Assembly: GCA_004151065.3 (NCBI GenBank)
Contig: NWUY0300020705.1
Span: 1 to 10,144 of the forward strand
Direction of reading: 5' to 3'
DNA length: 10,144 bases
DNA from: Larix sibirica
Taxonomy: Eukaryota; Streptophyta; Pinopsida; Pinales; Pinaceae
The translations under genes were made by a program, and so were the position numbers. Position 1 is the stretch's first letter; every line of letters starts with the position of its first letter. Of the stretch, positions 1 through 7,694 are shown piece by piece. The notes beneath the pieces are model-generated. The model ran no database searches, was not told where the DNA came from, and saw only the letters and a program-made list of their open reading frames with translations.

Positions 1-536
1 GCACTAAGGCGGCTCCTATAAAAAGTGAGATGCAAAAGAAAAGTATGACTCTAACCTAAAAACCAAAGAGCTAACTCCAAAGATGGAGAGCGAATCCGGG
101 AGAGAGATGTACAAAGATAATGAATCTAGGATTTGTGATACAAAAGGTGTAAGTCTGTCATGGTTCACTAGAACCATCTCTCCTTAACATTCGAGGCTGA
201 ATGGAGGAATCTCAAAATAGAATTTTGTCTAGAGGAAGAGCTAGAAGAGAAGCTAGATCGAGTGATGTGTCGCCGCCTAAAGTGGGGGACCTGCTGATGA
301 TGGAATCGTCTGATAGATACTCTTTAAATGGAGTTGAGCTCCATCTCCTTTACAATAAAATAATAATTGTTTTCCTTGATCCACTAATCTCTCCAAGAAC
401 AATGATAAAATGATCTTGGAATCTTCTACATCCATGCTTTTCTCCAAAGAACACAATAGAATAATGCTCTCTCATAACCAACTCATGTGGCAAGTCAAAC
501 AGTGATAAAATAATGAAGTGGTTCTAGCATGTGTAT
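1..536. other. No recognisable gene; unassigned DNA
   Basis: Short frames occur here, including a 70-codon plus frame at 201-413. Its composition is rich in Ser, Arg and Glu and matches no family I know. No splice-consistent exon chain, tRNA shape or terminal repeat was seen. It is probably decayed repeat or intergenic DNA, or the deep interior of a long intron of the minus-strand gene further right. Confidence 0.5.
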
Positions 537-925
537 CCTCCTAAGGTGGATGCCTTCACCGTCTAGGGTTTGAAATCCCAAAATATGCTCCAAGGAAGAA
601 TGTGTGGCTTCCATAATTGAGATGGCCTATCAACATGCATGGAAAGGTGTACAATGAAACCCCAAGAGTAAACATCTTCCTTCATCTTGGGTATGGACAA
701 AGTAAAACCTCCTAAAATGGCACGTGTGAACTCTTCCAAGGTGGGAATCCCATCAAATAGTGTGAACAAGTGTGCAAGAACTCCTCCAAGTGGCATGTGT
801 GGGTCTCTTAGCAAGTCGCACCATCAATGGGCATGAAAAAGTGTGCCATGAAACCCTCAAGACTAGGATGCCTCCTCAACCAACTCATAAGATTTGGTCT
901 CCAAAGTGTAACAACCCTCTTCAAT
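537..925. repeat. Diverged tandem repeat, unit about 194-195 bp, two copies
   Basis: Several word matches recur at a constant offset of 194-195 bases. Examples are the AAGGTGG block near 543 and 737, ATGTGTGG at 600 and 795, and ATGAAACCC at 654 and 848, with the surrounding sequence partly alignable. The copies are strongly diverged with small indels, so the duplication is old. An 83-codon minus frame (814-563) runs across the copies but resembles no known protein and is probably incidental. Unit boundaries are approximate. Confidence 0.5.
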
Positions 926-1463
926 GTGCAAATGGCTATATCCATGAAGTGAGAAATCAACAAACAATATAATAATATCCATCCACATGGCTAACCATCA
1001 CAATGTTGAACCAAATCCAAGAAGTAATGAGATAGCCCCTCGAACAAGTAATAAAATGTGACCAAGTGTGAAAATGCCTCAACATATGTGGTGTGTGCTC
1101 CACTAAGAGTAGTGCTCCATGTCATCCTAATTCCATCCATGTGTTAAGATCATCCACATAAGCAACAACGCTCAAGTGGTAGGCCTCTATCAAGTCAAAG
1201 TCATGTAGACTAGCCATTGGGAGGATCCACCTAGAAAAACCATATGCCATGTGCTATTTAGATGCTTTATCAATGCAAAGCCAACCCATTCAAGCTAGGG
1301 CATTCCTCTAATTGAGCCATCACACAACACCCACATGTAACCTCTTGGAGGGCTACATAGGTGTTCGCTCCCTCCAAGGATGCTACATCATCATCATCAA
1401 GCCAAGGATGCTCATATGACCTAGGGTGCGCACATACAAAGGTCCATACCACATCAACTCATG
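926..1463. other. No recognisable gene; CA/TG-rich unassigned DNA
   Basis: The stretch is rich in CATC, CCATCC and CAAGTG words and has few CpG dinucleotides, as expected of old methylated plant repeats. No protein similarity was recognised on either strand. The 60-codon minus frame at 1452-1270 is not convincing. Confidence 0.5.
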
Positions 1464-1727
1464 CCAAAAGATAGCCATTGAACGGGCCAAGTCATCATAG
1501 AAAAGGGCATGCATGAGAAGTGCTCTACTCCAACAAACCACCATCCACTATAAGTATGCCATTTCACTACCAATCCAAATCACTCAGGTGCTTCTCCAAA
1601 AGATAGCCATTGAACGGGCCAAGTCATCATAGAAAAGGGCATGCATGAGAAGCGCTCTACTCCAACAAACCACCATCCACTATAAGTATGCCATTTCACT
1701 ACCAATCCAAATCACTCAAGTGCTTCT
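1464..1727. repeat. Recent tandem duplication, 132 bp x 2
   Basis: Copy 1 is 1464-1595 and copy 2 is 1596-1727, head to tail with no spacer. By eye the two copies differ at only two sites, both transitions: GAAGTGCTC against GAAGCGCTC, and CTCAGGTGC against CTCAAGTGC. Both begin CCAAAAGATAGCC, and the copy 2 boundary is followed by a further CCA. The near identity contrasts with the diverged repeats around it, so this is a young duplication by unequal exchange or slippage. It has no coding potential that I can see. An assembly artefact is less likely because the copies differ. Confidence 0.97.
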
Positions 1728-3008
1728 CCACAAGAGCCATGTCTCATCATATAATACCAATACAAGGGGTGGATCACCATACATATGTGCAATGAACAAT
1801 ACCATGATACCAAGATAAATCAAGTGAGGCAAGGTGCAAGCACCTCATCACATATCCACTAGGAGGCATCTACAAGCCAAGCACGTGGGTGCAAGCAAAA
1901 CTGTCATGAAGGCGTGTACCTCTAATCCATCCAATGTGATGAAAATCATATGTGAAACCCTCATACAATATGAGGGGTAACACTAAGCAAAGTAGCAAAT
2001 CATAAGCAGGAGACATCCATACACCTTCGAACATGGAGATTTTCTTAAGGTACATAGGTATCCTTTTAAATATTTCGATAAGAACACTATTTGGAGATAG
2101 ACACAATACATGTGCAATAGTCCATGACTACAAATCACACCTAAACCCCTTGGGTAAGCTCTCATTCAGTATATGAAAACTAACCCAAAATGTCTTACTT
2201 ATAGGACTCTAATGTTAATTAACTATCAACATCAAACCACTATTACCACCTTAAAATCCACCAACCTAGTAATCGATAACAAATCAAGCATCCTTGACTA
2301 TCCTCAAATTCGGAATCGATCACCACCAATTGATCCTACCATCGATCATCAATCTCAATCCCAAATGTCAAATGTCAAACAGGTCCACTAAATTTGACAA
2401 CACCAACACCACCCACACATGCTTGCCACAATAGTGAATGAGAAAGATCATATTGTATCAATAAATCAAGCACATATAATGATCTCATTAGGTGGTATCT
2501 AGCAAATCTACACCATCCTGACTTTACCAGAAAACAGACTACATGGCCAACATAGTAGAGTATTCAATTTTATCCCCAAACATCCATTCTAAAGAGTTAC
2601 GTGATGCATAATTGCTACCATTCAAAGAGGTATGCACCAAGACCCGTTATTTTACTATAATCTGCAAGCACCCCTAATATGATATTATGAATATGCCCCA
2701 ACCCAATTCAATTGATTCCGAATAATATCAACTAACAATGAAACGAGACAGCTAAGCAAACATCATAATTTGAGCACTGAACTAAGGATTTATCCTTGGA
2801 AATTCCAGCTTAGCTTTTGATTTTCCTTGCTGCTTACCGTCTGCTTATTTCATTTATCTTATTATTTTGCACATAGTGAATCCCCATCTGAACCACTACA
2901 TTACACTTTACTACTCAATATCGTGTCTACTTGTGATTGATAAATAAGTAGTATATAGCTCTGTAATCATTGGATTATTTTACTTGATTTAATAAATCTA
3001 CTAGGTAA
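1728..3008. other. No recognisable gene; repeat-like grading into AT-rich DNA
   Basis: Short frames (for example minus 2106-1870 and plus 2173-2391) have low-complexity or unfamiliar translations and are treated as chance. From about 2700 the base composition becomes more AT-rich and less CA/TG-patterned, like the introns of the gene fragment further right. No exon of the serine acetyltransferase C-terminal half, such as the VTLGGTGK or GDRHPKIG blocks, was found on the minus strand here. Confidence 0.5.
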
Positions 3009-3035
3009 GCTGTTAATGAATATCTCATCTCTCAG

Positions 3036-3173
3036 GAGGAATTACAAACCCATTTACTCCACGAGATTTTGAAGGATGATTTTGCAAGGATGAACAAATC
3101 AGAAAACTATGGATTTGTCGTCTGTGGCATGTTTCAAGAAGTAGATGAACCTAAGGCCCAAAAAAATCTATGA
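3036..3173 (+). CDS. Candidate terminal exon of an unidentified protein
   Basis: A good 3' splice site (TTAATGAATATCTCATCTCTCAG) ends at 3035 and is followed by 45 open codons and TGA at 3171-3173. The frame is also open back to a TAA at 3006. The translation looks protein-like and hydrophilic, starting EELQTHLLHEILKDD and including NYGFVVCGMF. I do not recognise the family. It lies on the strand opposite the serine acetyltransferase exons, about 360 bp beyond the last of them, so it cannot belong to that gene. A 45-codon open frame beside an AG can occur by chance, and an alternative donor (GAA|GTAGAT, GT at 3141) could shorten it. Treat it as a hypothesis: a real exon, a captured gene fragment, or coincidence. 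Confidence 0.3.
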   Translation, partial: EELQTHLLHEILKDDFARMNKSENYGFVVCGMFQEVDEPKAQKNL

Positions 3174-3534
3174 AGATCAAAAATTCATACTTGCTCCATT
3201 GTGTAATTCTATCCTGTAAATGACTGAAACATTGAAAGAACCATATTAACTTTTTCTTGTCATTCTATTGACAGTTCATATAAAATATAGTCAACCTATT
3301 TTACTGCATCTCATAGGCATTAGCATTATAGTGATACAACCTTATCTAATTCAGAGTTTGCCTTGCTGTAAAAATGGAACAAAGATTATTGGAAAAATTA
3401 TTATAGATCATCACAAATCCTTGTAATCTAACAAAGAAAACATTATTTTCTATCAAATCCAAAAAAAACAATTATGATCATTAGAAAGAAAATATGCCAA
3501 ATATTCAAAGCACTGCGTCTACTAGTAAACCTAC
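3174..3534. other. AT-rich non-coding DNA, probable intron sequence
   Basis: This stretch begins, in minus orientation, directly after the donor of the 3629-3535 exon, so it would be the start of the next intron of the serine acetyltransferase gene if that gene is intact. It has runs of A and T and no recognisable exon on either strand. Confidence 0.5.
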
Positions 3535-3629
3535 CTGCAACATTGAGACTCTATCTCCAACAACGGCAGTTTCACCGATGACTACACCTGTGCCATGATC
3601 AAGCAAAATACCCTTTCCAATACGAGCAG
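3535..3629 (-). CDS. SERAT: Serine acetyltransferase exon C (first turns of the beta-helix)
   Basis: This exon has 95 nt: two bases completing Ala, then 31 codons from [14 protein letters not shown] through [17 protein letters not shown]. It encodes hexapeptide-repeat coils of the left-handed beta-helix, with the catalytic His in LDHGTG. The acceptor is GGGTTGTGTCCAG, with a poor pyrimidine tract; the donor is a strong CAG|GTAGGT. Plant relatives usually have VSILH at this junction, whereas here it is VSMLQ. Gln at this position also occurs in bacterial CysE, so it need not be inactivating. The frame continues upstream into the intron to a Met at 3687-3685, but that part lacks family similarity. 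Confidence 0.93.
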
Positions 3630-4415
3630 CTGGACACAACCCAAATGATACATACTTTAGGTTATAGAGCTCTCCAGTCATTGACATTTTTCTACCAGTG
3701 GTGTGAGCTCACAACCAAAGCAAATAATGCTAAAAAGAAGATGGAAAAGAGCCATGACTAATTTTACTAGGGCAAAAATCCAAGCTTGTCATCAGCCAAC
3801 AATCCTGTACAAATCAGATTGCAAATGTTGTTGCACTTGCTTCTAAGATATTTTATGATATCTGTTGCAAATCCCCATGAGCAAGAGGATATGACGAATT
3901 GCATGAGCCCCTATTTCTTAGCATATTATAGGCAGGAATACTGTAAGTTGGAAATTTGAACCCATTTGGAATGGATACACTCTATATAAATGATCTTTAT
4001 AATAAATGTATTCCAAGTGTGATAATTCAAAATTTGTATGCATTCAAATATGTAAAAGTATCTCTACATTTGTTTCCATATTTTTGTAGTATGAACTATG
4101 TATGAATTCCCTTCCAAATTCAAGTTAAGACGGTCATTAATGGCAGCATACCTGGATGAATATCCACTGCAAAGACCTGTAAGGGAAAAGCAGAATGACT
4201 GAGTCAGCTAAAAAGTGAAACCAAATGAAGAAAATTCTAACTTTGTACTATCGTGGGATTTAAAATTCTGCTGAAGCTTTGTATTGTATATGAGATGCCT
4301 TTTATTAGACAAAAACCACCTCACTTATACGGCTTTGCAATGCTAAGGCTAACACATGCTGCCCTCGATTCCATAATGCATGTGCAGCACGATATGACTG
4401 CAAAGCATGATATCC
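3535..4415 (-). CDS. SERAT: Serine acetyltransferase (SERAT/CysE family), partial: three internal exons
   Basis: The product transfers acetyl from acetyl-CoA to L-serine, giving O-acetylserine for cysteine synthesis. Plant forms act in cytosol, plastid or mitochondria and bind O-acetylserine (thiol) lyase. Exons join(4415-4320, 4176-4152, 3629-3535) total 216 nt, exactly 72 codons in one phase without a stop. The protein runs [57 protein letters not shown]. It keeps the Asp of VDIHP and the His of LDHGTG, equivalent to the catalytic Asp143/His158 of E. coli CysE. Introns are 143 and 522 bp with GT-AG ends, and each intron read-through meets a stop. Internal exons and the GYHALQ wording fit the SERAT3 class rather than intron-poor SERAT1/2. 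The N-terminal exon and the C-terminal VTLGGTGK, GDRHPKIG and tail exons are not in the window. It is either a working gene with long flanking introns or a fragment; the family call is firm, activity is not. Confidence 0.93.
4152..4176 (-). CDS. SERAT: Serine acetyltransferase exon B, 25-nt micro-exon
   Basis: This exon encodes VFAVDIHP plus the first base of the next Ala codon. It has an excellent acceptor (CTTTTCCCTTACAG) and donor (CAG|GTATGC). It carries the conserved Asp of VDIHP, one of the two catalytic residues of the family. At 25 nt it is too short for gene finders that rely on coding statistics, but it is required to join exons A and C in phase. Retaining the following intron would hit TGA after about ten codons. 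Confidence 0.92.
4320..4415 (-). CDS. SERAT: Serine acetyltransferase exon A (end of helical domain)
   Basis: This exon has 96 nt, 32 codons in phase 0, from [15 protein letters not shown] to [11 protein letters not shown]. It encodes the last part of the alpha-helical domain leading into the beta-helix, corresponding to the family's KGYHALQ.YR.AH.LW segment. The acceptor is CTTTTTTATAG; its final TAG (4418-4416) would be an in-frame stop directly before GGA, which fixes the boundary. The donor is GAG|GTGGTT, and read-through stops after five codons. The preceding exon should end in Lys, giving KGYHAL, but no such exon was found between 4416 and 5541. Confidence 0.92.
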
Positions 4416-4625
4416 CTATAAAAAAGTTACAAATCAAGCAGAATTAGTATTTGATCTGAAGCATTAAGTCCCTGCAGACACAAACAAAATAAACAAACCA
4501 ATATTCAATATGTCCTTAATCTATAAGAAGTCATTGGTTCTTGTTATGACCCAGAAATTCCTTCCTGCAAAGAATAGTGGAGTCTGGATAACTAATAGGC
4601 AAAGAGCCAATATCACTTCACTCTG

Positions 4626-4660
4626 AACCTGTCTCACAACAGGTTGGCGCTTTTCCAACC
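4626..4660. repeat. Two overlapping inverted repeats (hairpin-forming)
   Basis: AACCTGT (4626-4632) pairs with ACAGGTT (4639-4645) across a 6-nt loop. GGTTGG (4642-4647) pairs with CCAACC (4655-4660) across a 7-nt loop. The arms share GGTT, so the two hairpins are mutually exclusive. No function is assigned; arms this short can arise by chance. Confidence 0.6.
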
Positions 4661-4723
4661 ACGGGGGACTTCCCTAAATAGCCTAACGTATTCACTGATG
4701 AATAAAATGGATAAGTATGACCC

Positions 4724-4777
4724 CAAACCGCTAAAGGAAGTTGCCGTCCTCAAACTGCTAAAGTAAGTTGCTATTCA
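4724..4777. repeat. 27-bp tandem duplication
   Basis: CAAACCGCTAAAGGAAGTTG at 4724 recurs as CAAACTGCTAAAGTAAGTTG at 4751, a period of 27. The first 21 bases differ at two sites and the remainder is diverged. It lies in apparent intron or intergenic sequence and does not appear to be coding. Confidence 0.75.
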
Positions 4778-5541
4778 GAATAAATTAGTGAGTAAATAAG
4801 TGGGCAAGCAGGAAAATTGAGAAATCAACCCTAAATGCACTATTACTCAAGTGTATGTTTAAATTAGACAAAAACCTTTAATTGTTCTGCACCAAATAAG
4901 TGCGGGAGCAACTTAAAAAAACTACAAAAATGCTGGCAACACGCCAAATCACTGAATTAAGTAATAAATATGAATGGACATACAAACCAATGCAAAATGG
5001 ACAATTACAACAACCTATTTCTGCGTAAAAATAGGGCAGGACAGCAAGCTAATCTTGTAGTTTTTATGCAGAAAACGCTAATTAAATGTGGATTTTGGAT
5101 TTTGGATAATACTTCTATGCATGCAATCAAGTAAACACTAGCTTTTCTTAGTTCTTGGGTAAAAAGTCAAAAACCAGCAAGCTAAACTGGCCATTTTTTT
5201 GAAAGAAAATTCCAAGAAAACTAATGCAAACTTACTAACCTAAATGGCATAGATGCACAGATATTCATGAAGTATTGATTTTTGTTTTTTAGATGATTAA
5301 AGTATTAAACTACTAAGTGACAAGTGCCTTATTATGAAGTCGATAATGAATGAAAGAAAGTAAGGCAAACAAAAGCTATTTGAATCCTACCACTCAATTC
5401 CAGTGAAGAAAGCAATAAGATATTAAGAACAAGTAAGAGTCTCAGAAGATATAGAATTTCTCAGACCTGGATATGAGAACGCTCACTAAAAGAGTATTTG
5501 AAAGATCTTTATTGCCAAGGATTGTAGAATGAACAAATTAC

Positions 5542-5614
5542 CGGACAGGTGGGAAGACACCAACACTCTCAAGGATCCTGGGTTTCGCAAGATTTTTCAA
5601 CTTCTCAACATCAC
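5542..5614 (-). CDS. Candidate internal exon of an unidentified protein
   Basis: On the minus strand, a CATATCCCAG acceptor and a CCG|GTAATT donor bound 73 nt that are open in only one phase. The translation is DVEKLKNLAKPRILESVGVF followed by PPV. Read-through at the donor gives TAA immediately. The peptide looks plausible as protein but matches neither the serine acetyltransferase N-terminus nor any family I recall. It lies 1.1 kb upstream of SERAT exon A on the same strand. It could be an exon of an unrelated neighbouring or captured gene, or chance; a 23-codon open stretch is weak evidence. Confidence 0.25.
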
Positions 5615-6580
5615 CTGGGATATGAAATAATCACAATAACCATTGTGGAGTCATCCAACCAATACCTATGCTCTAGTGCTCACTCTCAATCCCCACTCTC
5701 AGAGAGAATAATGGAAACAAGTAGGGGAAAGAAGAAAGCATTGATGTTTTCCTCAGTCCTTGTACAATGATTTATAGAGGAGAGATTGTAAGAATAGAGA
5801 TCCAAATCTAAAGTACAATCAAGAAGAGAACTAGGCTCAATTGCCTAAGATTGAACTCGAAAAATAACTCTGCGTAAATAGCTCTAAATCCTAGCAATGA
5901 ATGAACTCAATGAAGACGTAAGAAGCCCTGAAGAATGTGCCCTAGCTCCAAAGACAATTGTGGATGAAGATAGAATAAATTTTTGTTGAATATAGACTTC
6001 CTAGGGCCCCCCCTTTGCCAAGAATAGCACTGCACATGTAATAGAACTCCTCCAACTCCAAGAATAGGCCAAGTGATTCACTCCAAAAGAAGAGAATGCA
6101 TGATAAAGTGAGACACGAGGAGAAAATCCTCTCTAGGGTGCATTTCCCAAGGATAAATATAGAAGCTTCTTTGGGAATATGGTTTCCTTTGCTTGGAGTG
6201 AAAGGAAGGTTTGTTTCTTGTTTTGCATCTATTTAGCTATTGTTATGACATACTCTGATATACTATCCATTTTGGGGTATAATAAAATATTTTCTAATCT
6301 TGAATATATAAATGTGTTGAATATGTTGATCAATTAACCTTATGTTGTTGATGAGCTCATCTATTATATTGATCTATTGATGTTTATGTTTCACTATGCT
6401 TGCTTAGTGATCATTATGTTTCTTCTGAGTTTCATTGTGCACGTTAGCTTTTATGTTGATGATTGTTACTACTTATGCTGTGTTATGCTTTGGACTCAAT
6501 GGCTGTATTGAATGTATGCATGTGAGTACCATAATATTTGATGAGATTGCAAGGACACTATTCTTAGAACCCGCACTAAC
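5615..6580. other. No recognisable gene; possible decayed transposon DNA
   Basis: The plus frame at 5549-5770 overlaps the candidate minus exon and reads as low-complexity His/Ser-rich sequence. From about 6200 the plus strand becomes T- and G-rich with many TTGTT, TATGTT and TTGATG words, continuing into the repeat-rich block at 6581. This change in strand composition suggests the edge of a different element near 6200, but no terminal repeat or target duplication was identified. Confidence 0.4.
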
Positions 6581-6804
6581 CTAGTTCAGATGTCGGGAGA
6601 AGCACAAAAGACTAACATCAAACCGTTGTGGAGACACACCTTGGGAAGGGCTTCAACTCAATGTGGGTAACATTAACCTAGGTGACTTTATGTACCCTAG
6701 TGAGGCAGGAAAAGGGCGAAGTAATACTTGTTTAAGGTGTTTTTATGTTACTTAAGTGAATTTAGGGTACGTAGCCTAGGGGACTAGGATTATGAGTTGT
6801 GAGT
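6581..6804 (+). repeat. Long dispersed direct repeat, copy 1
   Basis: This copy aligns with 7472-7694 at an offset of about 891. Shared blocks include CGTTGTGGAGACACA, TTCAACTCA, CTAGTGAGGC against TTAGTGAGGC, TAATACTTGTTTA and TACTTAAGTGAATTTAG. Similarity ends after TTGTGAG. No coding frame is conserved. It could be an internal repeat of one LTR-like element or the flanks of a nested insertion. Confidence 0.85.
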
Positions 6805-7167
6805 GACATTCATGTGACCTGACTTTTACTACCTAACCTTGAGTTCTCCCTAATCATATCTACGATTTCTAATTATTTTTAGGGGAAGATTGGACTAGGG
6901 AAGAAGCGAAAGATGCTTTTGTTGTTTTTAGTATGAACAGAACTAGAATTGTTGTCAAGTAAGTGGAGAGCCTAGTTTTTTGTACTGGTTCAAACCATAT
7001 GAGTTTCGGGACAAATGTGGCTTTGGATTGTTGTTGTGGTTGGTTGTTTGTGACAGATTTGCATTGCTCATTAGTGTTGTCTAGGCAGGTAGACTAGGTT
7101 GGGAATACCGAACCTTCAATAGGTGCATTGCCCAATTGATGGTTTGATTGAGGGGTTCCATTTCTAG

Positions 7168-7291
7168 AGGTGCAGCATCCCCATCACCAAAGTGGATAGC
7201 GTTCCCACTTACAATAGAGCCCTACAAGGAGGTGCAGCATCACCATGACCAGAGTGGATAGCGTTCCCACTTGCACCAAAGGCCTACAAGG
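7168..7291 (+). repeat. 62-bp tandem duplication
   Basis: Copies at 7168-7229 and 7230-7291 share AGGTGCAGCAT, AGTGGATAGCGTTCCCACTT and CCTACAAGG. By eye, eight of 62 sites differ. A third copy starts (AGGTG at 7292) but diverges at once. It sits between the two long direct repeats. Confidence 0.93.
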
Positions 7292-7471
7292 AGGTGTTAA
7301 TTGTGCCATAGGCCTCAATACCAATCAGTTAGATTATGGTTTTGTGGACACTGTTTGAGTTGTGTTGCTTGTGGACCTAAGTTTGATAGAGGGTGTTTTA
7401 TCTTCCTAGTTGGGTTTTAGTTGAGAGTAGCCAATTCCCTTATTGTCCTAAGGCCTTGGACAGCCTTAAGA

Positions 7472-7694
7472 CTAGGTCAAATGTCAAGAGCAACTCGAAA
7501 GATTAACATGAAATCGTTGTGGAGACACATCTTTGGAAGGACTTCAACTCATTGTGTGTGGCATTATCCTAGGAGACTTTAGGTACCTTAGTGAGGCGTA
7601 AAAAAGGGAAATAATACTTGTTTATGGTATTTTTATGGTACTTAAGTGAATTTAGAGTTTGTGGCATAAAGGGTCTAGGGTTATGATTTGTGAG
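7472..7694 (+). repeat. Long dispersed direct repeat, copy 2
   Basis: This is the partner of 6581-6804. The copies show many substitutions and small indels, so the duplication is old. Similarity stops at 7694, where sequence resembling a LINE open frame begins, so that point may be an insertion boundary. Confidence 0.85.

Larger units (their letters stand above)
4416..5541. other. Non-coding AT-rich DNA, probable intron upstream of SERAT exon A
   Basis: No exon with the expected upstream blocks (ATQL.DIF, DPACLSYSSA, LK before GYHAL) was found on the minus strand. The stretch holds two small structural features listed separately (paired hairpins at 4626-4660 and a 27-bp duplication at 4724-4777), plus a short repeat of TTTTGGAT near 5091-5107. 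If the gene is intact this is part of one long intron. Confidence 0.45.

Noticed and set aside
563-814. 83-codon minus-strand frame
   Set aside because: It spans a diverged tandem repeat and resembles no known protein.
2491-2503. GGTATCTAGC resembling a retroelement primer-binding site (TGGTATCAGAGC)
   Set aside because: The match breaks after TGGTATC and no LTR end precedes it.
3505-3687. Reading the 60-codon minus frame as a complete small protein starting at 3687
   Set aside because: Only 3629-3535 matches serine acetyltransferase. Sequence before 3630 and after 3535 is intron, shown by splice signals and the phase match with the micro-exon.
4253-4447. 64-codon plus-strand frame
   Set aside because: It lies antisense to serine acetyltransferase exon A, so it is a shadow.
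6003-6013. GGGCCCCCCC run as a structural or regulatory signal
   Set aside because: It is a simple homopolymer run with no associated motif.
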